Positions 1 to 12,996 of a stretch of DNA of 64,000 nucleotides are shown here, piece by piece. Numbering within the stretch: position 1 is the stretch's first letter; the number at the start of each line of letters is the position of its first letter. A model generated the notes under the pieces. That model was not told the origin of the DNA and did no database searches. It saw only the letters and a list, made by a program, of their open reading frames with translations. The position numbers and the translations under genes were made by a program. The stretch spans positions 52,554 through 116,553 of the forward strand of contig WIXG01000253.1 in assembly GCA_009869945.1 (NCBI GenBank), read 5' to 3'. The DNA is from Mesaphorura yosii. Lineage: Eukaryota; Arthropoda; Collembola; Poduromorpha; Tullbergiidae.

Positions 1-1478
1 ATGGAATTGGTCCAAACCCTAAACTGAAGAACACAACGAAAGTCATGACGCAGACAAGTGCAACCCAACCATACCCTTCAACTGATGCGGGTGAATGATT
101 GAGCAGATAAAAGAATCCACCAAGAATGCCCAGCGAAAAGATCATGACCGTATTCGACATCAGAAGCAGTGACTTGCGGCCATATCGATCAATGAGTTGA
201 ATCAGAATAAACGTCGCTCCGAAATTGACGGCGGCGACAATGATCGAAGCCGTGTGGTTATTGATGCTGGAGCCGGAAAGCTTGAAAATTGTGTTTGAGT
301 AGAAGATGACGGCGTTGATACCGGAGAATTGCTGGAAGAACATGAGGCCGAGAGAGACGAGCATTGGCTTCACGTACATTTTGCGAAAGAGGTCTTTCAA
401 TTTGCCGGAGTCCTTCCTGGATTTCGCGTAGTTTCTGCTGATGAGATGCAGTTCGTGCTTGATGTCAGCGTCCTTGCTCCGAAACCATTCCAGGGCCTTC
501 TCGGCTTCGGCCTCTTTACCTGCGGAAATCCAAATTGGTGTTTTAGAATTGTCTCATTTATAAAGAATTGTTCAGCTCACCTTTTGAGATGTACCATCGC
601 GGAGTGTCCGGGATGAACATCATGCAAACTACGAAAGGCAATGAAAGTGAGGCTCCAAGAAACGCCAAATTTCGCCAGTTTAAGAAAGCTCCAGCAGAAT
701 AGCAAATGACGATGCCAACGTTGCCGAAGGATGTGGGCAGGAGACCAAGTCGACCTCTGTACTCTTGCTGCACCGTTTCCGCAATGTAAACGGGCAACGA
801 GAGACTGATGATGCCAACGCACAAACCCGCTACGATACGAGCAATGTAGAGCATGTGAATTTCGTTCGCGAGGGCAATCAGGAGCCAGGCTAAAAGACGA
901 AGAGAACAAGTTAAGGCGAATCTAAGATGAGAAGGATAAAGAGTATCGATGTAGGCTACCTGAGATGAGTGGAACTGCAGTCGACAAAATCGTACGTTTT
1001 CGCCCAAGAATTTCAATCAGAGTGCCAGCGATTATTCCACCAAACAGAGCGCTCAAGGGCATAAGGCTCCCGATCCAGGACGCTTCTTCGCTATCTTCCT
1101 CGATGTAGAAAGTCGAGTTTTCTTGGTTCATAGATGAGATTGCTGGCGCAGAGTACGACGCAGACATGCCAATCAGCAAGTCCGCAAGTGAGACTGAAAG
1201 CGCTGCGAAAACCTGCAGAACGAAACGAGACAAAATTCACACCAGCGTACGCTTCAAATTCAGGAACCAGAATTTACCTGTGACCACGTGCATCTCGGAG
1301 CTATGGCTACCACTTTTGCCTGTGCTTGAAGCAGTGGCTGTACATTCTTCTCAGACGGATTCTTTTCACCATTGCATTCAAACTCATGTGTGGGTAACTG
1401 AACGACGGAAATCGTGGCCGCGTACGGTTTTGTGTCGGGTCCGTATTCGAATTCGGACGCAGTCTCGCTTGGTAACAT
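1..1478 (-). CDS. Sugar transporter (MFS, Tret1-like), 3' end outside window
   Basis: Major-facilitator sugar porter, probably a plasma-membrane facilitated trehalose or hexose transporter of the Tret1 type; the substrate cannot be read from sequence. Exons on the minus strand: 1478-1278, 1212-960, 889-581 and 519 to beyond base 1, with phases 0, 1 and 1 at the three introns. The first 67 residues are a non-conserved cytoplasmic leader. Then come TM1 ([16 protein letters not shown]), the loop motif EILGRKR, the PDTPRWY motif (variant of PESPRW), the [17 protein letters not shown] segment and DRYGRKS. The window ends in the FGPIP segment before the last helices and the PETRG motif, so roughly the last 110 residues are missing. 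It is a close inverted-orientation paralogue of the transporter at 6314-9452: exon 2 is 253 bp in both. It lacks the intron that the paralogue has inside exon 3. Confidence 0.9.
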
Positions 1479-4400
1479 TTTCTCTCGTATGAGAATTTTG
1501 TAGTTGCAGTAGAGTTGTGAGTCTTACGTCGCACAAGTCGCACGGGTTAAAGTTGACTTTCCTCGTATCGCTGTTATCTCTATCCCGTGTTTGTATTTAC
1601 TTTTGTGTGTTTCTGAGTTTACAGTATACGTAATCCAGGACAGAGCTCGACGTGAAGACGATGTTGGCCAAAGAAGTCGAGATCCTAAACTGAAATAAAA
1701 TGGAATTTCAACGCAATTTTATAACATTTCGATCTCACATTCATTTCATTACATTTGTCTCATTTTGTTACATTTCTACATTCTTATGTACGAGCTGTAC
1801 GATGTGTATACTTGGAAGGAAAAGGTACTTGTTTTCTGAGACAAGCGAATTCAAAGCTAATGGCACTGTCTCATAATTAATTGCGAGTAAAAGTCAATGC
1901 TTATGGGCTTCGATGATGTACCACGATTCGTACAAAAATGGTGCTTAAGTAGAGGACTTGGAAGTTGACACGCCTTGGAGGGTTCCCAAATTAAACGAAC
2001 GTAGGCTGTCTTTATGCTTGACGTGGACCAAAAAAATTCCAGCAAAGGTCAAGTATGGGTAAGACAACAACGGTGATGGCCGAGTGCTAGATTAATGCAG
2101 TTGTAATTAACCAATCCAGTATGATGAAGTCTGGGATCAGGGCCAAGGTCCAGCCCAGTTCAGCTAAGTCCAGCAGCCGGACGTCACGAGAAACCGGTTC
2201 TTGATTACGAATACGACTGCGATGACAAAGCTTCGATAAAACCAAGCTTGTTTTCCAGTAATCGGTCATCGTTTCCCAAAGAAGAAACAAATCACGTACA
2301 AGTTCTGTTGCTGGCCAAATCTGGAAGCCTCATGAGCAGCTGGAAGATACTCAAGCAGAAGACAGAAACAGAGACGCGAATTTGCATACAATATGAACAA
2401 TACGGAACACAGAAAGAAGAATGACAGTCGCTTCTTCCGCTACTGCTACAGTCCTGCATCACCTTCTTCCTGCGTGCACTTTTTTCTGTTGCTGTCGTCG
2501 TGTCGCACAATGAATCGTAAACGAAACTAATTTACACCAACCGACGTGCGGCATGATAACTGGGTTTGAAGATTTTGTCAACTTATCAATATTCTACTCA
2601 ACGCACTTTGTTCAATTGCATTCATTTTGAATCCGTATTCTGTTTTGGTTTCTGAGGTCAAGGACTGACTCACAGCAAAGGGGCAGACGCATGTCTTTGT
2701 ATTGTCTTGAATTGTATGTTCAACCGGAGTTACTACGTCATTATATAGAATGCAAGAAATATTGTGTCATCAAGACCTCTGATCAGGACGGTCTCTTTAA
2801 TTGAGGTACTCTGAGAAGGTGGACATGCAAAATTTCCATCCAACTTTATCGAAGGCAGGGCACAATTGAAAATTTATGGTGGCGTTGCAGGGCTGATTTC
2901 CATTTAATTAATCACGTAATTAACGAGTTAAAGACTTAAGGTCGTTAGTTTTATAATTGCTTAACCTTCACTGGCTAGCGCGACGAGCGATGGAATGAGC
3001 GCCGAGGCTCAAATTAAACGGAGTGGTCAACTAGAGTGAACCGGTGAGAACCAAATGCAACTGTCTGAAGACAAATATAGTCTTAAGCCCCCAGCGTACA
3101 ACGTGCAAACAAATAAAAATACAAACCCGTCTTGCACATTGCACGTTAATTCCGTTCTCGAGACGAAGGAATGCATCGCTGCATTGACTTGATTGTATTC
3201 TCAGCTGCGATGGATTCATTGTATTCCAGTCAGACTATTATCGCGCCCAACCAACCGCAGGCGAAAGACAGTGTCGGAAGTGCGCCTGGAACACGACCCT
3301 TGAATTCCATGGCCCATGGACAAATCGTTACAGAACGCAATAGTCACATTCACAATGACATAATTATGCGAGTCCAGGTGAAGGTTGGATTGGAAAAGTA
3401 CGATCAGGATACGATTCAATAGTCAAGTTCACCTCAGGTCATCCTCGAACGCAAACGCGAACGCACATGGAATGAATTGCATGCGCAACGCGCTAAGCGG
3501 ACGTAATGGAAATATATTGTGAGAATGAATAAACGCTCCAATTTGTCTGACAAGACTGAAAATGCGCAATGCGCATCTTCAGCCTCATTGCAAGGACAAC
3601 AAACACATTTTAAAAACTTTCTTATGTTCGGATAATCTTATGTAGAAATCCAAGCCTGATGGTATATTTAAATGGGGCGTGGCCGGATTGCCGATTCCGG
3701 CACGATCTCGTCTGCACGTGAAGACATTGCAACAGACATTTCAGAAATTCGTTCACATTAGCATCCAGCATTTCGGCGTTCGTTAATTGTTGACTATTAT
3801 CACACTTCTGGAGCATCATGGCCTGGATGAGTAAGCGGCCCGTTCGCAAAAGAAAAGCAGTGATGAAGCATGAAGCAGTCATTGCACAATCCGTGCATGA
3901 GGCGAGAACGAGCGTCTAAGCAAATATTATTGAATATTGAATAATACCGTAAAGATTGTAAATAAAATGTAATCTGCTTCTGCTTGTAAAGTGTCATTGA
4001 GTTAGTCACCGCACCGCACCAGCGCAAGCCATCGTCCGCGTCTCGGCTCGGCTAAAGCAAGTGACGTAAAATGTAAAATCGTGAACGATGAACGCGAGCG
4101 AGCCGCTGCTGGGTAGTCCAATAAATCTGTCGCTTCTCTTTTAAAATGGGTCAATTTACTCGTTGTGGAATTGTACTCGAAGAAAACAACAACAAACCAT
4201 TACAACATTGTTTTGATAGAGTAATTGCCTGCCTCGAATGAGTAACGCTCCGGTTCTTGGGATTATTTTGCGTGCTCTTGGCTTTGATTCAATTAAAATG
4301 CACATGAATGACTCTCGGTTATCAAAGTGCGTGCTTTACACGCAGCAGGTTGGCGGTTCAGGACTTTGATTACGCTGCTTTTCACAAGGAAAGGCCTTAA

Positions 4401-5850
4401 AAGTTGGAATTTCTCATTGCAAGTGACTCAACTTCAATTTCAAATTGCTTGGGGTCAAGATTTGTTTTTCAGACTCATCAAAACAATCGAAACTGGTGTG
4501 AACCAGCCCTCCTGTCCTGCAACGCAAAAGTTTGGTGGCATTGTATAGGCAGTCGCAGGCCAAAGAATGAGCATGAACGGCGTACACAAGATTTGGCAAG
4601 CAAACCGTAAACAAGCGAACGCGACTCACTATTCGTGATTGTTGTTGACATTTTCCCATGTTGCTGATTAATTATACACATTTTTGCAACGCAACAATGT
4701 CACCGAGCGCCAGAGATGATGATGAAGATGAAGACGGTGATCGAGATGAGGAAACTCGCATCGAGTCGCGTCGCAGCGGTCAACACAACAAGAAACTTGT
4801 TGAGGAGACAAACATCTGTTTGCTGTTTACGCTTTACGGCCACAATCTCATCCAGTCGGAGTCACAGAATGCAAGAGAGTCTCATCTGCGTACATTAAGC
4901 GTGAGTGAACGGAGATCGATGAGTAAATTGCAAGGCAATCCGCAATCGAACGGAACCAATCCTTACTTAAACCCTCTTACATTGTGGCTTCGCAGTGGCA
5001 GTGGCGTCCTTGCCTTGCCCGGCCGCAGATGACGTCTGCAACGCAGCTCAACGCAATCAGCATAAATTTTCACATCCATTCTAATTGCCAGGACTTGGAC
5101 TTGGGCTGGGACTTGTGAATGGGTGTAATTGTACCTCCGCTGATGCCGTAATAGTTATTAATAGCCCAATTTGCACATTAGCACAAAATTTATGGAAATT
5201 CAGCTCAGATTTATGTAAATTCGAACGAAACAGAACAGCATTTACGGATTTATGTTGGTGAAGACGGGCTGTGAATGCGGATATTTCTTGGCCTGGGCTA
5301 AACTACGCCCGTGGCCCGCGCAATTTGCACCCGAACGCTAATTTATGACCATGGCCGCGTTTCGTACGGAATGGATTGTTTCAAAATCTAATAACTTAAG
5401 TCATGTAATAATGTAATGTAAGTAATAATCATGAACCAAGTCAAGGCTTTTCATTTTCCATTTTGGATGACTCTAAATGAGAAGTCACTTGAATCTCAAT
5501 CTCGTCCTGATCTTGTGTCTTATCCTCAGTTCCTTCTTGATCTTTGGTTCTCGTATTGTGTGACTTTGTGTGTCCCCCGAATTGTATATATTTGAAGTCA
5601 ACGTTCGTGCACGTCCGTTCAACTCTTCGTCGGTAAATTTCCATAGTGGCGTGGTTGTGATTTGATTGTGGCCGGCCAAGTTGACTATCATCTTTCGCGT
5701 CGTGTTATTTGTGTTTACGCGTCCGTGTTCGCGTTTTGGGTTGAATTTTCGAATTCAATTGCCAATGCATTTACCGTGCAGTGCAACGCGTTCGAGTACG
5801 AAGAACAGCCAGAGGACGACGAGTACGAATGAGTTCTCTCTCGTGCTCGC
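1479..5850. other. Intergenic spacer between divergent transporter genes
   Basis: About 4.4 kb with no coding region I can support. Open frames here are short, lack consistent splice context and show no family motifs. The stretch presumably carries the promoter of the left-hand transporter near 1480-1700 and upstream control DNA for both copies. I saw no clear repeat family in it. Confidence 0.5.
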
Positions 5851-5853
5851 GTG

Positions 5854-5862
5854 TATATAAAA
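5854..5862 (+). promoter_or_regulatory. Putative TATA box of the right-hand transporter
   Basis: TATATAAAA lies about 450 bp upstream of the proposed start codon at 6314, on the correct strand. Transcription would begin near 5885-5895 and give a 5' UTR of about 420 bases. The decamer CTAAAATCTT occurs twice in that UTR, near 6060 and 6101. This is inferred from motif and distance only. Confidence 0.4.
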
Positions 5863-6313
5863 GTATGTCGTCGAGACTAAACTGTTGACTTTTCTTCGTT
5901 CTTTGACTCGAGTTCACATTCTTGGCTGGCTTGCCTCTCTTCTTCCTACTGCTCTTGTTCTCCTGTCTAGCTGGCATAGAACCGTCTCAATCTCATCCTC
6001 ATACATCGAGCTCATACCAGCACGATTCTCTCGCTACCGTTTGTGGGCTAGACTTCCTCACTAAAATCTTTAGAACGTTAGTCGAGATCGGCTTGTTCCA
6101 CTAAAATCTTTCAGTGAGTTTAAACCCGTGTTCGGAGACGGTTTATACCAGTTGACAGTCTAGTCCGAGGTGGTGTCGCTAATTACTGCACGCACGAGAA
6201 TAGCAACAGCCTTCCATTACAGAAGAGTGCAGCAGAGCTCCAGCAGCAAGCGGCAAGTCCCGTTACTCTTTTCCCCCTGACATCCCCTTCGTCACGCACA
6301 AGAAGGGAAAGTT

Positions 6314-9300
6314 ATGACACAGTCAAACACTGATCACGATCACCAAAACCATACGCCTGATGGTCCACAGAAAAGTTCCATTGTTCCGGATGAGATCGCA
6401 CGCGCTCCGATACGCAACACGCTCATCGTCAGCGACAAACCTGACCACGACAAGGAGTCCGTATCCGAAACAGACGATGATTCGAATCAAAACACGATAA
6501 CCAGTTCCGATACAACGGTCAGCACGAGCTACTGCTGTGATACGACGACGAGTACCTCGACCACTTCGACCGAAGAGTTTACCAAACAACCTACAAAATG
6601 CACTTTTACTCAGGTATGTGAAATTTTAATTTAGCATGGGCATTTGCTTTGGAAAATCCCCGTCTCGTTCCCCGTCCATGATCATGATCTTTATGCCAGC
6701 CAGACGCAGCTACACATTTTCTTGTTTTGACTTAACTTCGTATTTTCTTGGTCTTCGTCGTAGTAACCGCAATTGGCAAGGGTTCAAAGAACTATTTCAT
6801 TTTAGTATATCCTCATTCATTCACTGGCCACGTGCGTTAGCGTTTTTGCGTGTGCAAAAATGTCTCATGCTCATACCAGCGAAAGAGCGATGCTCTGAGC
6901 TGACGCCAAACCACAAGAGTCTAGTGCCTCTGAGATAGGGCATTGCAAATACGTCTGTCTACGTCGTCATCGACTCGACGACGAATTCGCAAACAGCTCC
7001 AGTCTTCAGTTGGTTCTACTCCGCAGCGCGTATGAGCCAAGCAGAGTTTAAGCGTTATTCGGTACAACCTGACCTATTTTCCTGTACCGTACGTACCATG
7101 AAAATGCTCCGCTCCGCTTTTAGGCATGGAACGAAAGGAGAAAGAATGTGAACGCTTACGAAGTTACGAAAGACGAACACTATCGAAAAACGTACACGAA
7201 ATGGCAGGAACACAAACACATGTTTCGTTCCCAAACTGGAAATAACTGGTTCCAGGCGGCTCGGATTTATGGAACCCGGTTCCCTGAAGTTTCTGGGAAG
7301 TTCACTACGCATTGATTTGGATGCGTGAGAGTGAACTGATGACACAGATCCAGACTCGGAGCAGGAGCAGATTCATACGGTCGAAAACGGTACAAGTGTA
7401 TTACGTAATCGTGGCATGGCACAGATATTGAGTCATGCGACTGAGCAGGACACTGACTCTCTCAACTCTCAACTTCAACTCAACTGACTTGCTAGACAAC
7501 CTGTCGCCTGCCTTTCTTTCCAATTCCTAATATCCCAACAACTCTAGCGGCTAGGATTAGTGCTAGGCTAGGCTAAATGTATTAAATGCTAATTCTGTGG
7601 TCATATGAGGTCAAATGTGAATGGATGGGATATACTTTTGTAGGATAATGACAGAATGATGTAATTTTGTGCTACATTTGCACATGTTTTGAATATTGCA
7701 GATTTTCGCCGCTCTTTCGGTCTCCTTGGCGGACTTGCTGATTGGGATGTCGGCCTCGTACTCCGCACCAGCCATTGCTTCTATGAGCGAGGAGGGTTCG
7801 ACACTCCGCATCCCAGAGCATGGCGAGGAGGCGTCCTGGATCGGAAGTCTAATGCCGCTTAGCGCCCTGTTCGGTGGTATACTAGCTGGAACTCTGATTG
7901 AACTCTTAGGCCGTAAACGCACCATTTTATCAACGGCTCTTCCACTTATTTTAGGTAGGCTAGACAAAGAAGACTTCAGAGTCGAGATGCAAGACGTCAG
8001 ACTTCTGCTTTAGGATGCTGCGATGCATTGTAAGATTAACTGTTCAAATGTCTATTTCCTTCTAGCCTGGCTACTCATCGCGTTGGCAAACCACATCTGG
8101 ATGCTGTACGTCGCTCGCGTGATTGCTGGGCTCTGCGTTGGTATCATCAGTCTCTCGCTGCCAGTCTACATCGCGGAAACTGTACAAGAAGATGTCAGAG
8201 GTCGACTTGGACTGCTACCAACCTCGTTTGGAAATATTGGTGCGTTATCTCGGTTCAAAATTTGTGTCTCGATATCTCGAATCGTGTAATCAAACTCATT
8301 CAAACGGTTTTTTTTCTTTGAACAGGCATCGTAATCTGTTACACTGCCGGAACATTTCTTGACTGGCGAAACTTGGCGTTCCTTGGCGCATCACTTTCAG
8401 TACCTTTCGTAATTTGTATGCTCTTTGTGCCTGACACCCCAAGATGGTATATTTCTAAAGGTAACGTCAGTTATCATCAATGTACCATGCAACATGATTA
8501 ACTGATCTGACTTTTCTACGCTTTCAGGAAAAGACGCTAAGTCAGAAAAGTCACTGCAATGGTTCCGTGGCAAAAAGACGGACATTCGATACGAAATGCA
8601 CCAAATCAAGTCAAACTACAACAAATCGACGAAGGACAATGCGAGTCTCAAAGACCTCTTTCGCAAAATGTACGTGAAGCCCATCCTCGTCTCACTCGGC
8701 TTGATGTTTCTTCAGCAATTTTCGGGCATCAGCGCAATCATCTTTTACTCGAACACAATCTTCAAGCTCACCGGCTCCAGCATTGAGAACCATACTGCGT
8801 CCATCATCGTTGCTTGTGTCAATTTTGGCGCTACCTTCATTCTGATTCAGCTGATTGATCGTTATGGACGCAAAACGCTGCTGATGATCTCGAACACTGT
8901 CATGATCCTTTCGCTGGGCATTCTGAGCGGTTTCTTTTACATGCTAACTCATCACCCTGCGAGTGTGGTGAACTACGGATGGGTTGCGCTGGCATGTCTG
9001 ATGACATTTGTCGTGTTCTTCAGCTTGGGGTTTGGACCGATACCGTGGCTCATACGTAAGTCGATTTTGTTCCTTCGATTTTTGCCGAGAGTTTAACTAA
9101 AAATGCTCCACCTTTATATTTAGTCGGGGAAATCTTCCCACTCCGAATTCGTGGTCCTGCCGCTGCAACTGCCACTGCATTCAACTGGGGGTGCACTTTT
9201 TTGGTAACCAAAGCATTTCCGACTGTCGTCTACCATTTGGGGCCTCACACGGCGTTCATGGGCTTTGCAATGATTTGCCTGGCCGGCACACCTTTCATTG

Positions 9301-9452
9301 TCTGCTACGTACCGGAAACAAGAGGAAAGAGCCTGGAAGATATCGAGAAGAAGGTCACACGCCGTATTTCAGTCATTTCGAACAGCGCCATACTCAGAGC
9401 GTCTGTTGGAAGTGCCACCATCGTGGAGAACTCGTTCGCTGTCAAAGTTTAA
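6314..9452 (+). CDS. Sugar transporter (MFS, Tret1-like), complete
   Basis: Twelve-helix sugar porter of the Tret1/GLUT superfamily, expected in the plasma membrane moving trehalose or a hexose. Exons: 6314-6613, 7702-7954, 8066-8239, 8326-8460, 8528-9055, 9124-9452. The first exon encodes a 100-residue hydrophilic Ser/Thr/Asp-rich cytoplasmic leader ending CTFTQ, matching CTWSQ at the same junction in the inverted paralogue. Recognisable motifs in order: [16 protein letters not shown] (TM1), [49 protein letters not shown] and, after the last helix, PETRGKS, the standard sugar-porter signature. An extra phase-1 intron (8240-8325) interrupts FGNIG and is absent from the left copy. A poly(A)-like AATAAG follows the stop. 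Intron 1 (6614-7701, 1088 bp) holds no gene I can see. Confidence 0.92.
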
Positions 9453-10983
9453 ATCTGCGCAAGCACAAGACCCGAACCAATAAGTTTTACTGTGTGATTT
9501 ATGGCCAACTATCATTGTAACTTATCATATTCATATCGCCATATGCATTGATATTATTTTAAGAATAATTGTTAGAAGAAGAGAGGGAATTATGAAGAAA
9601 GGTGGCGATTTCAAGGTTTTATGAGTAGGGGTTACGGTACGCGAGACAGCCATGACGCCATATCTGTTCTAGCAAGAAGAACCATATGACAAGTACTTTA
9701 GCAGAGAGTAGAGACTCTTCTCAGTAATTTTAGCGCCAATATTGACTATGTATTTGTACTTGTAAGTATTTTACTACCAATTATTCAACTATTTTATGTC
9801 TTTGTCGAGTCAAGTCATTAAATAGAATTGCTATGAATGAATATATGCTGCAATTTACATATCTGGCGCTTTGCATGCCTGAATTGATTTGATAGATTTC
9901 CAGTAACTAAAGTGGCTCATTTCGACTTGATCTTGCATCAGACTTCTGGAGCACGTATTCGACTCTTAAGTGGCCCAAGACCAAGATCACAGTGGTCGTA
10001 AAATTATTTAGCATTTGCCAAATCCTAAATTGGGGCATGGCTTCGGTACTTGAAACGTCGTCGTCATTCGGATTAAGTAACTGCATTGTAAGCATATTAA
10101 CTCAGGATCGAAACTGGAATCAGGTCTTGGAACAAAATTCCGAAGCAAGTGTCTTTATGGAATTATGAAATGAAATGTCAAATTATGCGTAACGTAACAA
10201 TTTATTATACTAATGCCCTGGTTAGTGGGTCGATATCGGAGTCTGGATCTCGGAATTCGGTCAGCTGGCCAAGAGCGAGTGCTTTGCCTTGTCTCTTGAC
10301 AAATGCAATGTCGAAGACGATCTTGAGAATCTAATTTTTCTCTTCATCGGGCCAAGTACGTCGGAGAGAGTCCATAAAAAGGAATTAGTTTGGTTCAGCG
10401 AGCAGCGTGCGTGGAACTTTGGCTTGTTGGCTCACTTCCCTCTGGCTTGGCTTGTTGCCTTTGTCATCAGCTGCTTCTGCTTGGGTTCGCGTTCATTTCA
10501 TTTCTGCTTTGCCTCGAGCCGACGGAGACTCAAGAAGTGGGTGAAAGTGAGTGACAGAAACAAGAAGAAAGATACAGAATAACACGAAAAGTTGTGGAAC
10601 TAAAACCCTTTATCATATTTGTCAATTTGTCTCTGGTTCAGTGCAGTGAGAAAATATTTCCATTTCCAAATATCCGCAATACAACATATTTGCAATAAAA
10701 TATACACGACTATTGATCCTGACGGTGCCAAGCCAAGTGCCTGCCAGTCCAACAACAGGCGATCATGATGCTAGTCACCGACAACTGCATTTTTAGCTCA
10801 AGTGTTCCTAGCAAACGATGACGGCGCGTACCTGCTGGCCGGCACAGTTGGCGTGACTGAGAGACATTATTCTTTAATAAACACTTCGTTTTTGACCAAC
10901 TGTCCCAGTGAAACGTGGACGGTGAAAGTGTTGATCGTGCGTTTATTTGTGTCAGTCGATGAATTATTGTGTAGACGACAAGT
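9453..10983. other. Intergenic, no gene seen
   Basis: About 1.5 kb between the transporter stop and the next gene. It holds the transporter 3' UTR on the left and presumably the promoter and 5' UTR of the membrane-protein gene on the right. The open frames at 9907-10095 and 10289-10582 have no recognisable domain and no plausible splice partners. Confidence 0.5.
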
Positions 10984-11658
10984 ATGGCGACAGTGGCCAC
11001 GCTCTTAATCATTGGAATCTGGATCTTAACCGAAATCAGGGAAACTGGGGCCCAAATAGGAAAACACACTACAAACAGAACAACGGGTGGTGTCCCCGCC
11101 GAACCTTCAGACGCCGTGTCCGAAGAGCTGGTTCAAATCGACCTGAGCCCCGACGACGTTTTCTGTGACGAATACGCGACGGAGCTGCTGGATCCTGTTG
11201 TCTTTGACGTCTGTTATCAGAGCCTCCGGTTTGACCCGCAACTGTACAACCTGACCACGGCGAAGGGATTCCCGAAACAAAGATACTGCTGTCCGTGGTA
11301 CGAATGGAGTGCCTGCATTGGTGAGAGAATTAGCACAAATTGCATTGGTGCAGGAGCTGTAATAACACACAGTGCAATTTTGTCGCTGATTGGTCAAGAT
11401 AAGTATGATTCGTACAAGGAATCTTGCCCATGGTACTACGGCACAACACCCGCTCCACTCTGCTGGTCACACTTCGATCAGTTCATGGCCGTCGTTCTCC
11501 TCATTCTTTTCGTGGTTGTGATCACAGTGTTGGTGTACGCGATTGTGAGGCGATATCGTGAAGGTGCAGACACCTATAACTACGATTTTGAATCGAGTTC
11601 GGATTCTGACAATGAGAATGAGAATGACAACGAAAACAGCTCTTTGGGCTTAGGCTAA
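10984..11658 (+). CDS. Single-pass Cys-rich membrane protein, unknown family
   Basis: Intact 224-codon frame. Residues 1-23 look like a signal peptide (hydrophobic VATLLIIGIWILT). The putative ectodomain holds paired cysteines in CCPWYEWSAC and a second SCPWYYG motif, followed by a single transmembrane helix (about residues 162-184, VVLLILFVVVITVLVYAIV) and a short acidic cytoplasmic tail rich in Ser, Asp, Asn and Glu. The predicted topology is type I. I do not recognise the family; the repeated CPWY element suggests a small disulfide-bonded ectodomain. Bases 11321-11353 (33 bp) begin GTGAG and end GTGCAG inside a direct repeat, so they could be a tiny in-frame intron or a duplication; reading through keeps the frame. 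AATAAATAAT follows near 11700. Confidence 0.7.
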   Translation: MATVATLLIIGIWILTEIRETGAQIGKHTTNRTTGGVPAEPSDAVSEELVQIDLSPDDVFCDEYATELLDPVVFDVCYQSLRFDPQLYNLTTAKGFPKQRYCCPWYEWSACIGERISTNCIGAGAVITHSAILSLIGQDKYDSYKESCPWYYGTTPAPLCWSHFDQFMAVVLLILFVVVITVLVYAIVRRYREGADTYNYDFESSSDSDNENENDNENSSLGLG

Positions 11659-11841
11659 CCTGAATCTCATCTATAATTCTAATTGTACATATGTTTATGA
11701 ATAAGCATAAATAATTCTATGGATTGTGGACGATTCTATTTTGTGGTGACCTCGGCCATAGCCATGAACTGCCAACTTGTGTAATTGTAATGTGTAATGT
11801 AACCTTAGCTCAATTAGTGACTTAATAAAACTAAAACTACT

Positions 11842-12824
11842 TTAATGAAACTGGAAGAATTGGATTCCAAGCAGTCCCTGCATGGCGTTATTAATTTTCT
11901 TGTAGAATCGAATCTCCTCGTCGACGAGCTGAAACCACTTCTTCATGTACGCTGTGTTGTTTCGTCCAGCACCATGGCCATGATTGTTCTCGTTGTCGGT
12001 GTTCCGTTCCAGAATGTTGAGCAGTGGTCCTCGATTGCAGAACGTGCTCACGGAGATTATGAACCGAAAATTTGGGTCACGGTAAGCCTGGCACTTTGCG
12101 ACGCAGAGATTCGCGTACTCGATCGTTTCTCCATTGGGTCCAATGTTACAAACTGGGCGTCGAATTCCGGGGCAGACGCAGGCGAGTTTCTGGAAGGTCG
12201 ATTCGACCGGCATAAATTAGAGCCGATTGAATTTGATTTCGATTATGGTCGACCTTGCGCTTTACTTACGCTGTCCACTGCGTTCCCGCTGACTTCGAGC
12301 AGTTCCTCCATCGCTTTGTCAACGTCCCAATTGAATTCCGTCTCATTATGGATGTACTCCAGCCATTCATTCGTGTATCGATTCGAGTCCATGTTATTCG
12401 TATTGAAACGACTGTTTATGATTGAGAACGCTGTTGATTCCTACAATTGAAGCCCAAATACGCGAAAATGATTAATCTCCTGCGGAGAAGTACGCCAGGA
12501 GTAAAATTCCATTGCAAGGAAAAGAAATATCAAATAAGTAAAATGCGTAATCGTACGATCGTACCACTTGGTTGGTGCAGCTCGAGCCAGCGATCACATC
12601 AAAACCTGTGGACCAAGCAAACAAATGCGGGAGGCAAAGTGAGACTCGTAGACACTTTCTGAATGATGTGCGCTTGTATAGCATAAAGCCAAGAGCTTAC
12701 TGAAAGTTTTCTCGCGAGACGCTTCGCACTTGACGAGGCAAATGCTGGAGAACTTTATGATTTGGCCGGACTTGCCGTATCCACACACGGGACGCTTCAC
12801 GTCGGGACAAATGCAGACGTAGCC
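11842..12824 (-). CDS. Secreted protein with two Kazal-type domains (5' end not found)
   Basis: Kazal domains are small disulfide-bonded folds that commonly inhibit serine proteases outside the cell. Exons on the minus strand: 12824-12701, 12605-12565, 12440-12270, 12189-11842, phases 1, 0 and 0. Domain 1 (exons 1-2) has six cysteines in the order C-x-C...PVCGYG...C-x3-C...C. Domain 2 (last exon) repeats the pattern with CVCPGIRRPVCN and ends at a Cys followed by a basic/His-rich tail. Between them lies about 57 residues of acidic linker (exon 3). The upstream exon that should carry the start codon and signal peptide was not identified; none of the ATGs up to 13000 joins in phase 0. The GTACGA donor at 12564 is weak. 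An inhibitor role is inferred from the fold only. Confidence 0.65.
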
Positions 12825-12996
12825 CTGTGGAATGAGAAATCAAGAGTTTTGAATATGGCGCATCGTGTGTCAGGTTACTACGGCGCAGCCTACTGCGTTT
12901 CGGTCTGCTGATGATGGATTAAATTTAAACATTCAACTTTATTGCAAAAAGTGGCTTGTGCTGCATTAATTTCGACATGAGTGAACGTCATTATTT

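Noticed and set aside
11845..12450. 201-codon plus-strand frame
   Set aside because: Opposite the Kazal exons on the minus strand, which carry the conserved cysteine pattern.
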